Below are positions 33,801 to 41,682 of a DNA stretch of 64,000 nucleotides, one piece after another. Source of the DNA: HXMU1420-13 sp965249965 (GTDB taxonomy: Bacteria; Bacteroidota; Rhodothermia; Balneolales; Balneolaceae); contig OZ252262.1 in NCBI GenBank assembly GCA_965249965.1, forward strand, positions 1,426,001-1,490,000, written 5' to 3'. The notes under the pieces are model-generated. The model ran no database searches, was not told the origin of the DNA, and worked only from the letters and a program-made list of their open reading frames with translations. The translations under genes were made by a program, and so were the position numbers. How positions within the stretch are numbered: position 1 is the stretch's first letter; every line of letters starts with the position of its first letter.

Positions 33801-35557
33801 CGATTTCGATTCAATTAAGAAATCTGACCGATCTTTTTGGGAATGTTCAGAATCAGCAGATTATTAATCTCACTTATGTTGAAGTAAGGGTTGCTGAACG
33901 GCAAAATGTGGTGATTAATGAAATTCTCTTTCGCCGGAAAGATGCTCTTTCACCGGAATTTGTGGAATTATTTAATCCAACCAATCAAAATTATGAGTTA
34001 ACCGGGTGGACCTTTTCTGACGCAGGAACCACCATTGATTTACCAAACGGTGTCATTTTGAGCTCGGGGAAATATTTGGTGATTACTGATAAGGAAGATT
34101 TTGCAAGCGAACTAGAAAATGGATTATACCGTAGCAATTTTCCAAGTTTGAACGACAGTGGCGATGAGATTGTGATCAGGAATGCAGACGGAATTACCAT
34201 CGACAGTTTGTTTTATGAATCAAGTTGGGGCGGAAATGAGCCTGGAATTTCTGTTGAGCGTAAAGATCCATTAGCGGCATCATCGGATGGTGCCAATTGG
34301 AGTAGTTCAAGGTCGCAATCCGGATATACGGCTGGGACTCTTAGTTCAGTTTTTGAGGAAGACATCACCCCACCTGACATTATATTTTCATCGGTAAATG
34401 ACACCAGTTTGTTTATTGCATTTTCTGAAGTTGTTAGGATAAATAGTCAGACAGAAATTACGCTTGAAAATCTGGAAGTAACCTTAATTGATGTCGGGAA
34501 TGTGGTTGCTTCAAACATTCGTTTAACCTTTGAGAATCCTGGTTTAAAAACGAAAAATTCATCTCAATCAGGTTCTGTAAGCATTGCAAATTTGAGTGAT
34601 TATAAGGGCAATATCGCAGCATCTGTTACTAGTTTGATTGCAGAGCCGATGCGGTTGGGTGGGGTAATTATCAATGAAATTCTATACAACCCGCTGGCAG
34701 ATAGTGACGATAATCTACCAGATCAAACTGAGTATGTTGAGATTTACAATCCAACTGGAAAAGCAATTTCTCTCGAGGGATTCTTCCTGCACGACTCCCC
34801 TGATGAAGACGATGAAATTAGAACAATTGAACCGGTTTCAACTCAGTTTAAGTGGCTAGCCCCCGATTCTTATGTGTTAATTTATTCGGAAAATGAGGTG
34901 AAAGATTTCGATCAAAGTAGGATAGCGCGTTATTTTGAGTTAGAAGGAACTTCCGCTGCTGAATTACTAAAAGTAGATCGATCAAGTTTGAGTCTGGCTT
35001 CAAGCGGTGATGCTATTTTTCTGGCTGATAGTACCGGAGTAACCATCGATTCTGTGTTTTTTGCTGAAAGCTGGCAAAACCCAAATGTGTTTGATACTCG
35101 TGGTGTAGCACTGGAGCGCATTGATCCAAACGGGCCGAGCAATGATGCCAGTAATTGGTCTTCATCCACACATGTGTCTGGCGGAACACCGTTGAGGGAA
35201 AATACCATTTTCCAGGAAGCAGGATCTGCACCGGATGGAAATGGAATTTCGTTTTCGCCAAATCCTTTCTCGCCGGATGATGACGGATTCGAAGACAATT
35301 TGTTCATCAATTATAACCTAGATGCTCCCGATTATCTTCTCCGAGTTAGAATCTTTGATCGCTATGGGAGAGAGGTTCGAGAGCTGGTAAATAACTACCA
35401 GGCTGGGTTTGAGGGCTCGCTAATTTGGGATGGCTTAACCGATGATCGAACCAGAAATAGAGTGGGGATTTATATTGTTTTATTCGAAGCCTTCGACTCT
35501 GCCTCAGGGAGGGACAAAACACTCAAAGAGACCGTAGTTTTGGCAAGGAAGTTTTAA
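30842..35557 (+). CDS. Giant exported protein with five lamin-tail domains
   Basis: A 1571-residue exported protein (signal MVRLAIILILLLGGTVQAQ). Residues about 20-225 resemble a concanavalin/LamG-like beta-sandwich (EDDFSDGDFS...). Then five lamin-tail (LTD) domains at roughly 230-378, 498-657, 766-915, 1022-1168 and 1272-1455, each with a (V/I)(I/K)NE(F/I) or ITEF strand, E(F/Y)(V/I)E, GW(T/S)(F/V/I)(S/G/N)D and a closing WG(D/N)SP or WSSS motif. Between them are Ig-like (SbsA-type) modules beginning TPPDLADFEI or similar. The C terminus (SPNPFSPDDDGFEDNLFINY onward) is the FlgD-Ig-like/gliding-associated domain often recognised by type IX secretion. Likely a long surface-anchored adhesin or wall protein. 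Confidence 0.85.
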   Translation: MVRLAIILILLLGGTVQAQVFEDDFSDGDFSNNPAWSGADSNFVIFELDGNSVLRLNDNEAATSYLSTPSVGIEGFWEFFVRIDGTAPSGSNKAEVILISDQEDLSGNFNGYGVRIGETGDDLIRLVRYDGGDEGAVVLSDTTVFEAGGSYRIKVTQNATGNWSLEVGEGYNGELKDAGDTGIDNTYTASAFLGVKVSYTSSRTDDFYFDFKIDSIQVEEPEFDEFEIGDVLINEFLKDPPPGSGLPEYIEVVNQTDKMLNLKDWSVGDNSTLTIISDTNFVLHPDTFLVLTNNPDALKSTFGDLFTLDVSLPALNNTSDQIRIYNASGVLVDSLAYNPDWGGEDVALERRSLNVSATLLANWGNSPNVNGGTPGKENDIEPDTTPPDLADFEILNDSTFQLIFTEQIKPGPASNPDNYEIAVPVSASIQNTSGENDFVRATFFAPNTVILEFKQPVYSGSFENQLLIKNQEDVFGNVAEFIERFYELIATDSPLPGDLVINEIMYDPPDEFSEFVEINLHVDKVFNLKGWTISDNSGEDVIITEEDFFIASSGISFQRGLAFNQHTILVPDNTINESANRKIVIGSRFPTLNNSTDAIVLKDPNGVVIDSLTYFSSWGGNEVSLERRSPVLPSNLRENWGDSPSENLATPAQQNTLGTDEDAPQIQEYETLSDQSIQLVFNESIQDTSATNFENFGLTNPLSASPILIRPEAVFFSSPDTIRLTFQEPFFELNLLEVFNQTDFFGNRNERIAIEFEYVITSPADEGDVKITEFAYDAPEGFSEFVEIYNPTNKNFDLQGWTFNDNSGNRKPISNKQVFLKAGEYMVLAPDSSIYDLFGDIELLDVPGFPALNNTTDDLVLRDSNGLLMDSLSYSKDWGGEEVALERRSAEFSGIYQENWGDSPADEGGTPGRFNEVLPDISPPIVIDAGFQSSSEIRLIFDERLFGESASNPENYYDPEGPNPYQVSVIADTVILFFENQFQDGESISIQLRNLTDLFGNVQNQQIINLTYVEVRVAERQNVVINEILFRRKDALSPEFVELFNPTNQNYELTGWTFSDAGTTIDLPNGVILSSGKYLVITDKEDFASELENGLYRSNFPSLNDSGDEIVIRNADGITIDSLFYESSWGGNEPGISVERKDPLAASSDGANWSSSRSQSGYTAGTLSSVFEEDITPPDIIFSSVNDTSLFIAFSEVVRINSQTEITLENLEVTLIDVGNVVASNIRLTFENPGLKTKNSSQSGSVSIANLSDYKGNIAASVTSLIAEPMRLGGVIINEILYNPLADSDDNLPDQTEYVEIYNPTGKAISLEGFFLHDSPDEDDEIRTIEPVSTQFKWLAPDSYVLIYSENEVKDFDQSRIARYFELEGTSAAELLKVDRSSLSLASSGDAIFLADSTGVTIDSVFFAESWQNPNVFDTRGVALERIDPNGPSNDASNWSSSTHVSGGTPLRENTIFQEAGSAPDGNGISFSPNPFSPDDDGFEDNLFINYNLDAPDYLLRVRIFDRYGREVRELVNNYQAGFEGSLIWDGLTDDRTRNRVGIYIVLFEAFDSASGRDKTLKETVVLARKF

Positions 35558-35567
35558 TCAATTAGGG

Positions 35568-35630
35568 ATTAGGAATAGGAGAATTAGGAATAATGGCTTT
35601 AGAGTGTACTAAGATTACCCTATTCCTAAT
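35568..35630. other. Convergent-gene hairpin
   Basis: ATTAGGAATAGG (35568-35579) and CCTATTCCTAAT (35619-35630) are perfect 12-base inverted arms around a 39-base loop, with a direct repeat of ATTAGGAATA at 35583. It lies between the convergent LTD and OmpP1 genes and may act as a two-way terminator, although it lacks a T tract. Confidence 0.5.
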
Positions 35631-35642
35631 TCCCTATTGAAT

Positions 35643-36953
35643 TTATTTGCCGAAAGTATAAGTAACGCCCACACAGAATAAGCTGGTGGTCATGCTGTAA
35701 GAAACATCACTTCCCGGAATTGCACCGTATGGTGGACTCATTCCGATAAACATAGGATTATAGATTTGTCCACTGGTTTCGCCGGCACTGGTGCCATAAT
35801 GGTACAGGGCATCAATAGCGAAGCTTTCATTAAGTTCGAAAGTAGTTCCAACCTGGAATGCATGTGCAATAATAGCAGTAGCTGGTGTATTGAAGAATGC
35901 AACGTCACTCGAAATTGGATTTTCACTGAATGTGTAGCCCAATCGAATTGGGGCAAAATCGAATCCTTTGTATTGTACACCGGCAGAAATTACAGAAATG
36001 CTGCTCCAGCCAAATCCTTTTACAGAGGCGGTAGGATTCCAACCAGTGGCAGAAAAACCATCAGTGTTTTCATAATCGATATAGCGGTAATCGGTGGCTA
36101 CATCAAATAAATCTGTTGAATAACCAACACCTAAAGAAAGTATAGCCGGATAATCCATAGTAAAGGAATTGGTGCCGGTGCCATTATCTAAAAAAGTGTT
36201 TTCAAATTCGAAATCACTGAACTCCTGAGCTGTTTTATAAGATGCTCCTAAACGAAGTCCATTTCCGGAATCAAAAAACAAACCGAATTGGGCTCCAAAG
36301 CCGGTGGCATTGGTCACGTCGGTAGAAGGGTATCCAGCAAGACTTGGATCAGAGGTTGGATTCGGTGCCAACTCAAGTGTTGCAAAATCAATCGTAGGTT
36401 CAATTCCTACAGAAAGTTGCTCGGTTAATTGATATGCATAACTTACGCCAACCTGAAGCAGTGTATAATTGGATTCAATTCTACCAAACCCACCCATGGC
36501 CTGTGGCATATTAATTGGATTGGTGGTGCTTTCGGGGAAGGTTACACCAAACCCGGAGATACCAAACGCAGAAAAACCAAAAGTATGTTTAGAATCAGGG
36601 TCAGCAAAAACTACTCCTAATGAAGGCATTGGTGAAACACCGCGATCATCTTTTGTGGTGCCCGAAACAAAGGCTCCGGTTGGGTTTCCAAGATTATCAA
36701 AAACAGGTACAGTTGATGATAATTCAGGCGATGAAAAGAAGATCCCGAGATCAAATTTTGCTTGTGTAGTTTCGAATGAAGATATCGATGCAGGATTCCA
36801 TTGCAGTGCACCGGAAATATCAATTGGGTTCGCAGTTGCTGCACCACCCATCGACATGTTTGCTGCTCCAACTCCTTGCATTACGTGGCCAACTTGTGCG
36901 GCCGCTGTAAAGCTTGTTACAAATAAAATTAAAAAGAAAGCTAGTGTTTTCAT
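35643..36953 (-). CDS. OmpP1/FadL-family outer-membrane transport protein
   Basis: A 436-residue outer-membrane beta-barrel of the FadL family, which takes up hydrophobic compounds such as long-chain fatty acids or aromatics. Signal peptide MKTLAFFLILFVTSFTAAAQ, then the family N-terminal GVGAANMSMGGAATANPID and NPASISSFETTQAKFDLGI (hatch/N-terminal strand region). The end is YSMTTSLFCVGVTYTFGK, ending in an aromatic residue followed by GK rather than a terminal Phe. A start four codons further upstream (36965) is also ATG; 36953 gives the better signal peptide. Confidence 0.88.
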   Translation of the reverse strand: MKTLAFFLILFVTSFTAAAQVGHVMQGVGAANMSMGGAATANPIDISGALQWNPASISSFETTQAKFDLGIFFSSPELSSTVPVFDNLGNPTGAFVSGTTKDDRGVSPMPSLGVVFADPDSKHTFGFSAFGISGFGVTFPESTTNPINMPQAMGGFGRIESNYTLLQVGVSYAYQLTEQLSVGIEPTIDFATLELAPNPTSDPSLAGYPSTDVTNATGFGAQFGLFFDSGNGLRLGASYKTAQEFSDFEFENTFLDNGTGTNSFTMDYPAILSLGVGYSTDLFDVATDYRYIDYENTDGFSATGWNPTASVKGFGWSSISVISAGVQYKGFDFAPIRLGYTFSENPISSDVAFFNTPATAIIAHAFQVGTTFELNESFAIDALYHYGTSAGETSGQIYNPMFIGMSPPYGAIPGSDVSYSMTTSLFCVGVTYTFGK

Positions 36954-36998
36954 GACATTTGTCATTTGTTAAGATTTAAGTCAAAATTCTTTGCGGAA

Positions 36999-37031
36999 TA
37001 AAAAAAGCCCACTGCTCTTAACCGTGGGCTT
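36999..37031 (-). terminator. Terminator of the sulfur cassette
   Basis: AAGCCCAC (37005-37012) with GTGGGCTT (37024-37031), an eleven-base loop and, on the minus strand, a T run from 37006 down to about 37000. It lies 28 bases after the DsrE2-like stop. Confidence 0.8.
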
Positions 37032-37058
37032 CTTATTAATGAATAAGTTGTTATACAC

Positions 37059-37571
37059 CTAGGTAAAGATGACTTCAGCTCCAGCAGATTTTTCGTAGAA
37101 ATCGCCGACCGTAATCACTTCATCTACATATTCACAGAAGTCTTCTTTTTTAAGATGGAACATGTCTACTGTGGCTTTACATACATAGATTTCTGCCCCT
37201 GTGTCATGAATCATTTCCAGAAATTCTCGAACCGGAGGGATGTCCAGTTTTTCCATTTCTTCTTTCATTTTATGTGTGGCAAAAGAAGACATTCCCGGAA
37301 GGCCACCAATCATTGTTGGAATATGCATTGCCGGGTTTCCAACTGTTGCTACTTTCAAATTATCCATTCGCTTGTCGATAACAGCATCAAGACCGAAGAA
37401 AGTGAAAAATATAGTAGCTTCAATACCCTCCATTCGGGCGCCATTGGCCATAATCAGACCAGGATATACTCCTTCCAGAGAGCCTTTCGAAATAATAATT
37501 GATACCTTTTCAATAGGCTTTGGTGGAGTTTCTACAACATCAGAATTATAAGTTTCAGCATTTGTGCTCAT
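37059..37571 (-). CDS. DsrE2-like (DrsE_2) sulfurtransferase protein
   Basis: A 170-residue DsrE/DsrF/DrsH-like protein. The body has KVSIIISKGSLEGVYPGLIMANGARM (Rossmann-like start), FFTFFGLDAV, PAMHIPTMIGGLPGM and GAEIYVCKATVDMFHL, whose Cys is the expected persulfide carrier of the DsrE2 group. The first 20 residues are unrelated and low-complexity. It is the last gene of a minus-strand cassette after an SQR-like flavoprotein and a DsrC/TusE protein. Such sets pass sulfane sulfur from an oxidised donor to a carrier. A trigger enzyme or sulfite reductase is not visible here. Confidence 0.82.
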   Translation of the reverse strand: MSTNAETYNSDVVETPPKPIEKVSIIISKGSLEGVYPGLIMANGARMEGIEATIFFTFFGLDAVIDKRMDNLKVATVGNPAMHIPTMIGGLPGMSSFATHKMKEEMEKLDIPPVREFLEMIHDTGAEIYVCKATVDMFHLKKEDFCEYVDEVITVGDFYEKSAGAEVIFT

Positions 37572-37584
37572 GATAATCTCCTAT

Positions 37585-37902
37585 TTAGATACATCCTTTT
37601 GGTTTCGGAAGACCAGCTATTTTTGCAGCTTTTTTTGCCGGTCCTTTTGGGAATAACTTGTACAGTTCTTTGGTTGACACACCACTTTGTTTTGTTAATT
37701 TACGGATGGATGGCGCATCTCCTTTTTTATCAAATTCGTCGCGCATGAAATTAATCACCAACCAATGGCGCTCGTTTAGGTCGCCTACTTCACATGAATA
37801 GGCTAGTTGCTGGGCCAAATCAACCGACCAATCTCCACGATTAGCTAAATGGCCATCTTTATCAAATTCAAATTTGCTAAGATCTACAGTTAAGGTTTCC
37901 AT
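37585..37902 (-). CDS. TusE/DsrC-family sulfur carrier
   Basis: A 105-residue protein with the family signature: LANRGDWSVDLAQQLAYSCEVGDLNERHWLVINFMRDE at residues about 18-55 and the C-terminal arm KLFPKGPAKKAAKIAG then LPKPKGCI. The penultimate Cys104 is CysA. The position of the second arm cysteine CysB (about residue 93, in AAKIAG) is Ala. DsrC proteins working with dissimilatory sulfite reductase need both; TusE and related carriers have CysA only. So this protein is TusE-like and acts as a persulfide relay, not the DsrAB substrate. Fourteen bases upstream of the DsrE2 gene, 35 downstream of the SQR gene. Confidence 0.88.
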   Translation of the reverse strand: METLTVDLSKFEFDKDGHLANRGDWSVDLAQQLAYSCEVGDLNERHWLVINFMRDEFDKKGDAPSIRKLTKQSGVSTKELYKLFPKGPAKKAAKIAGLPKPKGCI

Positions 37903-37937
37903 AGTTACCTCATTAATTTTTGATTTATGCTTTTCTG

Positions 37938-39194
37938 TTAAACTAGTTCTGGTTCTTTCAATTCAGGCACATATTTTCCTGTCATGGTCATATGTGGTTC
38001 CATTGGCATGTTTTTGCCTTTAATCAATATGTTCCAGTAGAACCATTTGAAGCCCATTTTACCCAGGTGATTCATCCGAGATTCTTTTAAAAGAGTAAAG
38101 GGACCTACTCCGGGAATAGGGAATTTGCCGGGTAGTGGCTCGGTCTCATAATTGAAGTCGATTAATAATCCTTTTCCATCTCCGGATTCTATAAAGCAAT
38201 TTGCATGACCATCGAAGGAAGCTTCAAGTGGTTTTCCATCAATCGCTGAAAGTATATTCTCGAATAAAATATCTGCCTCGAAATGAGCAACAGAACCTGC
38301 TTTAGATGATGGTAAATTAGTTGCATCTCCAATCACAAACACATTTTCCCAATTGTCGGATTGCAGGGTATGTTTATTGGTAGGTATGAAGTTAAGTTCA
38401 TCGCCCATTTCACTTCGCTCTATGGCTTCGATTCCCATATTTGTTGGGATACTCACTAAAAGGTCAAATTCTACTTCCTGCTCATCCCAGGAAACGATTT
38501 TTTTCTCCTCATTGTCCACGCTTCCAATGCTGAAATCAGTGACTATATTGATGCCTTTTTCTTCCATGAAATTCCCCAATTCATGAGCCGCAATTGGTTT
38601 TGTAAATGCGGCGTCAAGAGGAGTTGCCAGCGTAATGTCTACTTTGTCGCGCATATTGCGTTTTTTGAAGTAATCATCAGCAAGGAATAAAAACTCAAGA
38701 GGAGCTACCGGGCATTTGATTGGCATCTCAGCAATATTCAATACCAACTTTCCGCCTTTCCAGGTTTCAAGGTGTTTTGCAAGAGCAACAGCACCTTCTA
38801 CGGTATAAAAGTCGAAGATATCTTTGTGCCATAATTCCTCATTTAACCCTTCCACTTCGTCAGGTCGAATTTCAGTACCGGTGGCAATAATCAAGAAATC
38901 GTAGTCCAGAACATCACCATTCTCGAGAATCACTTTATTATCATCAGGTTCAATGCGTTCAATCCCGGAAAAAATTGACTTGGCTTTTTTAGGGAAGTAA
39001 TCTTTTTTGGGTTTGATAACATCTTGTTCACTATAAATGCCAAATGGGATAAATAGAAAACCCGGCTGGTAATAATGATTCTCATCTTTATCAACTATTA
39101 CAAGCTCCCATTCTTTAGGATTTAAGGCCTTGGTGAGTTTATTTAGCATCATTGTTCCAGCTGTTCCGGCACCAAGAATTACGATTCGCTTCAT
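37938..39194 (-). CDS. SQR-like NAD(P)/FAD-dependent oxidoreductase
   Basis: A 418-residue flavoprotein of the sulfide:quinone oxidoreductase/flavocytochrome-c-sulfide-dehydrogenase group. FAD-binding GAGTAGTMMLNKL at the N terminus, DKDENHYYQPGFLFIPFG, IIATGTEIRPDEVEGL, and the second FAD loop VFVIGDATNLPSSKAGSVAHFEA. Only two cysteines occur: Cys161 in IKCPVAPLEF and Cys333 in ANCFIESGDGKG, the pair expected to form the redox-active disulfide; the third Cys of classical type I SQR is missing. It would oxidise sulfide or another thiol to persulfide. It is the first gene of the cassette with TusE/DsrC and DsrE2-like proteins. Confidence 0.85.
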   Translation of the reverse strand: MKRIVILGAGTAGTMMLNKLTKALNPKEWELVIVDKDENHYYQPGFLFIPFGIYSEQDVIKPKKDYFPKKAKSIFSGIERIEPDDNKVILENGDVLDYDFLIIATGTEIRPDEVEGLNEELWHKDIFDFYTVEGAVALAKHLETWKGGKLVLNIAEMPIKCPVAPLEFLFLADDYFKKRNMRDKVDITLATPLDAAFTKPIAAHELGNFMEEKGINIVTDFSIGSVDNEEKKIVSWDEQEVEFDLLVSIPTNMGIEAIERSEMGDELNFIPTNKHTLQSDNWENVFVIGDATNLPSSKAGSVAHFEADILFENILSAIDGKPLEASFDGHANCFIESGDGKGLLIDFNYETEPLPGKFPIPGVGPFTLLKESRMNHLGKMGFKWFYWNILIKGKNMPMEPHMTMTGKYVPELKEPELV

Positions 39195-39491
39195 GACTAA
39201 TACCTCTACTGAATTTGGTTTATGAAGTATTTATATGAAGAATAGAGCGTGACTGTGAATATATTGTGAAGAGTCAAAAAAGCGCTTCCACGTAGAATTT
39301 CGATAGAATAAACGATACCAAGTTATTGGTATTAAATGACCTGGATAAATAGGGGTTTAAGCCAGATATAGGATAGATTTATGGGTGATTTGCAACTTTC
39401 AATGTTTAAACATAGATGCTCTGAGAGTGAAAGTGCAAAACTGAAAATGAAACTCGAGAATTAAGCGGCGAAAACCCTCGCTAATTTAGAA
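39195..39491. other. Intergenic region upstream of the sulfur cassette
   Basis: About 300 bases between the diverging SQR and the end of the TonB-dependent receptor gene. It holds a perfect inverted repeat ATACCAA-GTTA-TTGGTAT (39315-39332), 121 bases upstream of the SQR start, and a TATATTCA box in the minus orientation at 39256-39263 (reverse complement). No gene is supported. Confidence 0.4.
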
Positions 39492-41573
39492 TTATCTTCC
39501 AAGTTGGTAGCTAAGAGAAAGCGTTAAAAACCAGTTTCTTTCCGGAGCAGGTTGGAAGTAACGCCCGCCAAAAGCGTTGATGTCGAAACCGCGGCTATAT
39601 TTTTCGTTTAACACGTTATCCAAACCGAATCCCAGATCGAAATTCAATGCATTGAAGAGTTCATTTTTCCAACCAATTTTGAATTGCATCAAATTGTAAG
39701 CTTCTGAATAGACCGAATTGTCGTCTTCTAATGGTATCTCATCATTATAGGTATGCGAAACGGTAGAATAGAGTCCATTTTTTTGATGGATGAGAAGCGT
39801 GTTAATTATTACATGTGGGGCTACTCCGGTCAAATCATTTCCGCTAAAATCTCCGTCGGATGTGAGGTATTCATCAAAAGAAAAGCTATTGAAGGTATAG
39901 GCAGTTTTAAGCTCAATATTTTGAAAGAAAGCCGATGGGTCATCCACTAAAATCAGGCTGGAATTAAATTCAATTCCAAATTGATTGGTACTACCGGCAT
40001 TTCGAAATAAAGCAGTTCCTCGTTCAGATTGTTGTTGCACGATGCTGTCATTGAGGCGATAGAAAAACGTGGAAGCATCAAATCCCCATCGTCCCTGCCC
40101 GGTAAATCCTCTGATCCCAAGTTCAAGGTTGGTGCCAATTTCGGGTTGCAGGCCACGATTAATACTGCCTTCGTTTGTTCGGACTTCTTCGATGGTAGGT
40201 GGGGAGAATCCATATCCGAGCCCACCATAAGCAGTTACAGTTTGAGTGAGTTTCTTGGCGATTGAAAGACGGGGCACGATCTGAGGATCAAATTCGAGAC
40301 CTACTTTTCCGGTTGCATCATTATCTATATTTGTAGCCAGCCTGTTAATCTCATAATTCACAAAATTAAGACTTACACCGGTATTAATGATCCAACCACC
40401 TGCAAGATCCACATTCAATGAAGCAAAAGTGGTAGAGTTTTGGACTTTCAGAATATCATCAAAATTTAGTGCACCGATTGCTGTAGTGTCGTTCTCAAAA
40501 TTTCGAGAGGAATAGCTAGAGGCCTGATATTCAGTTCCGAAATTTAATTCAGCATCAGTATCACCTAGAAAGAAATCATATTTGTACAATGTGCGGAACC
40601 CGCCGCTTTTTCGACTATCTACCTTGTAATCGAAATTGAACGGGTTTTCAAAATCGCTGAATGAACCAAACGCGGAGGCTGAATTAAATAATCGATCGGT
40701 AATTTGATAATCGTGTGTAAGTCCCACAATAAGTGCCTCCTGTTTGATGCTTGAATTAGCATCTACACTACCTAACACAAAAGGATTACCCGGCCGGGCC
40801 TGAGTTGGATCATCGGCAAATTGATCAGCATTAAGTCCGCCGGGAATTCCGTAATTAAGTTCAGAAAAAAGTACACTCGCAGTAATAGAACGACCTTTTT
40901 GATATTCTACATCCCCGGATACTTCCAAAACCCTGCGATCTAAAAACGATTGCTCGCGATAGCCATCGGTATGTTGATTTGAGTATTTAAAAGATAGTGA
41001 GCCGTTTTCAATATGATCATTAAAAGCGAGTCGGGTTGAATAACTACCAAATGAACCAACTGAAAACGAAGATGTGAATTGATCAGATAAAAAGGGAGCA
41101 GTACTGGAAAGTTGAAGCACTCCGCCATTTCCCGCGCCGAACAAACTCCCTGCCGGGCCTTTAATGATTTCAGCAGATTGCATGTTGCTCACATCCAATA
41201 AATTTAAAAAAGTGCTGCCTGATGGCTCGGTTAAAGGAATTCCATTCCAATAGACTTTCACATTTCGAATGCCAAACGGGGATCGCAGCGAACTTCCTCG
41301 AACAGATATGCGGTAACTCCCGGGGGCTCTTTCTTCCATCCGCACTCCCGCAACCGAGTTCAACCCAAATAGTAAGCTGGATGCATCTAACCCCGATATT
41401 GATTGTGGATTTATCAAGCCAATGCTGATTGGTGTTTCTAAAATATTTCGATTCGTCTCATAACCAACCACGACCAATTCTTCAAGATTTGCTTCCAGCG
41501 TGTCTGGCTGAGTTTGAGCAAAAAGTGATGACGTTGCAAAAAATAAGAGGTACAATAAAAGTGAATACCGCAT
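39492..41573 (-). CDS. TonB-dependent outer-membrane receptor
   Basis: A 693-residue receptor. Signal peptide MRYSLLLYLLFFATSSLFAQ; then a TonB box-like TLEANLEELVVVGYETNRNI, plug domain (SISGLDASSLLFGLNSVAGVRM, RGSSLRSPFGIRNVKVYWNGIPLTEPSGSTFLNLLD), and beta-barrel strands ending FLTLSLSYQLGR. Typical size for a siderophore/vitamin-type or metal receptor; the substrate is not evident, as there is no neighbouring riboswitch or uptake operon. A TTG nine bases upstream (41582) gives a slightly longer reading, but ATG at 41573 is preferred. The nearest genes are the sulfur cassette (separate) and murI (divergent). Confidence 0.87.
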   Translation of the reverse strand: MRYSLLLYLLFFATSSLFAQTQPDTLEANLEELVVVGYETNRNILETPISIGLINPQSISGLDASSLLFGLNSVAGVRMEERAPGSYRISVRGSSLRSPFGIRNVKVYWNGIPLTEPSGSTFLNLLDVSNMQSAEIIKGPAGSLFGAGNGGVLQLSSTAPFLSDQFTSSFSVGSFGSYSTRLAFNDHIENGSLSFKYSNQHTDGYREQSFLDRRVLEVSGDVEYQKGRSITASVLFSELNYGIPGGLNADQFADDPTQARPGNPFVLGSVDANSSIKQEALIVGLTHDYQITDRLFNSASAFGSFSDFENPFNFDYKVDSRKSGGFRTLYKYDFFLGDTDAELNFGTEYQASSYSSRNFENDTTAIGALNFDDILKVQNSTTFASLNVDLAGGWIINTGVSLNFVNYEINRLATNIDNDATGKVGLEFDPQIVPRLSIAKKLTQTVTAYGGLGYGFSPPTIEEVRTNEGSINRGLQPEIGTNLELGIRGFTGQGRWGFDASTFFYRLNDSIVQQQSERGTALFRNAGSTNQFGIEFNSSLILVDDPSAFFQNIELKTAYTFNSFSFDEYLTSDGDFSGNDLTGVAPHVIINTLLIHQKNGLYSTVSHTYNDEIPLEDDNSVYSEAYNLMQFKIGWKNELFNALNFDLGFGLDNVLNEKYSRGFDINAFGGRYFQPAPERNWFLTLSLSYQLGR

Positions 41574-41682
41574 GCGGAACAAAAAGGGGTTAGGGAATTA
41601 AAATCACCTGATTAAATGTGTCGATGATTAAACGTAAGGAAATGAATACATTCATTAGCAAAAAATAGTTCTCATAAAAGTA

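Noticed and set aside
41222..41428. 68-codon plus-strand frame inside the TonB receptor
   Set aside because: Opposite-strand shadow of the plug domain.
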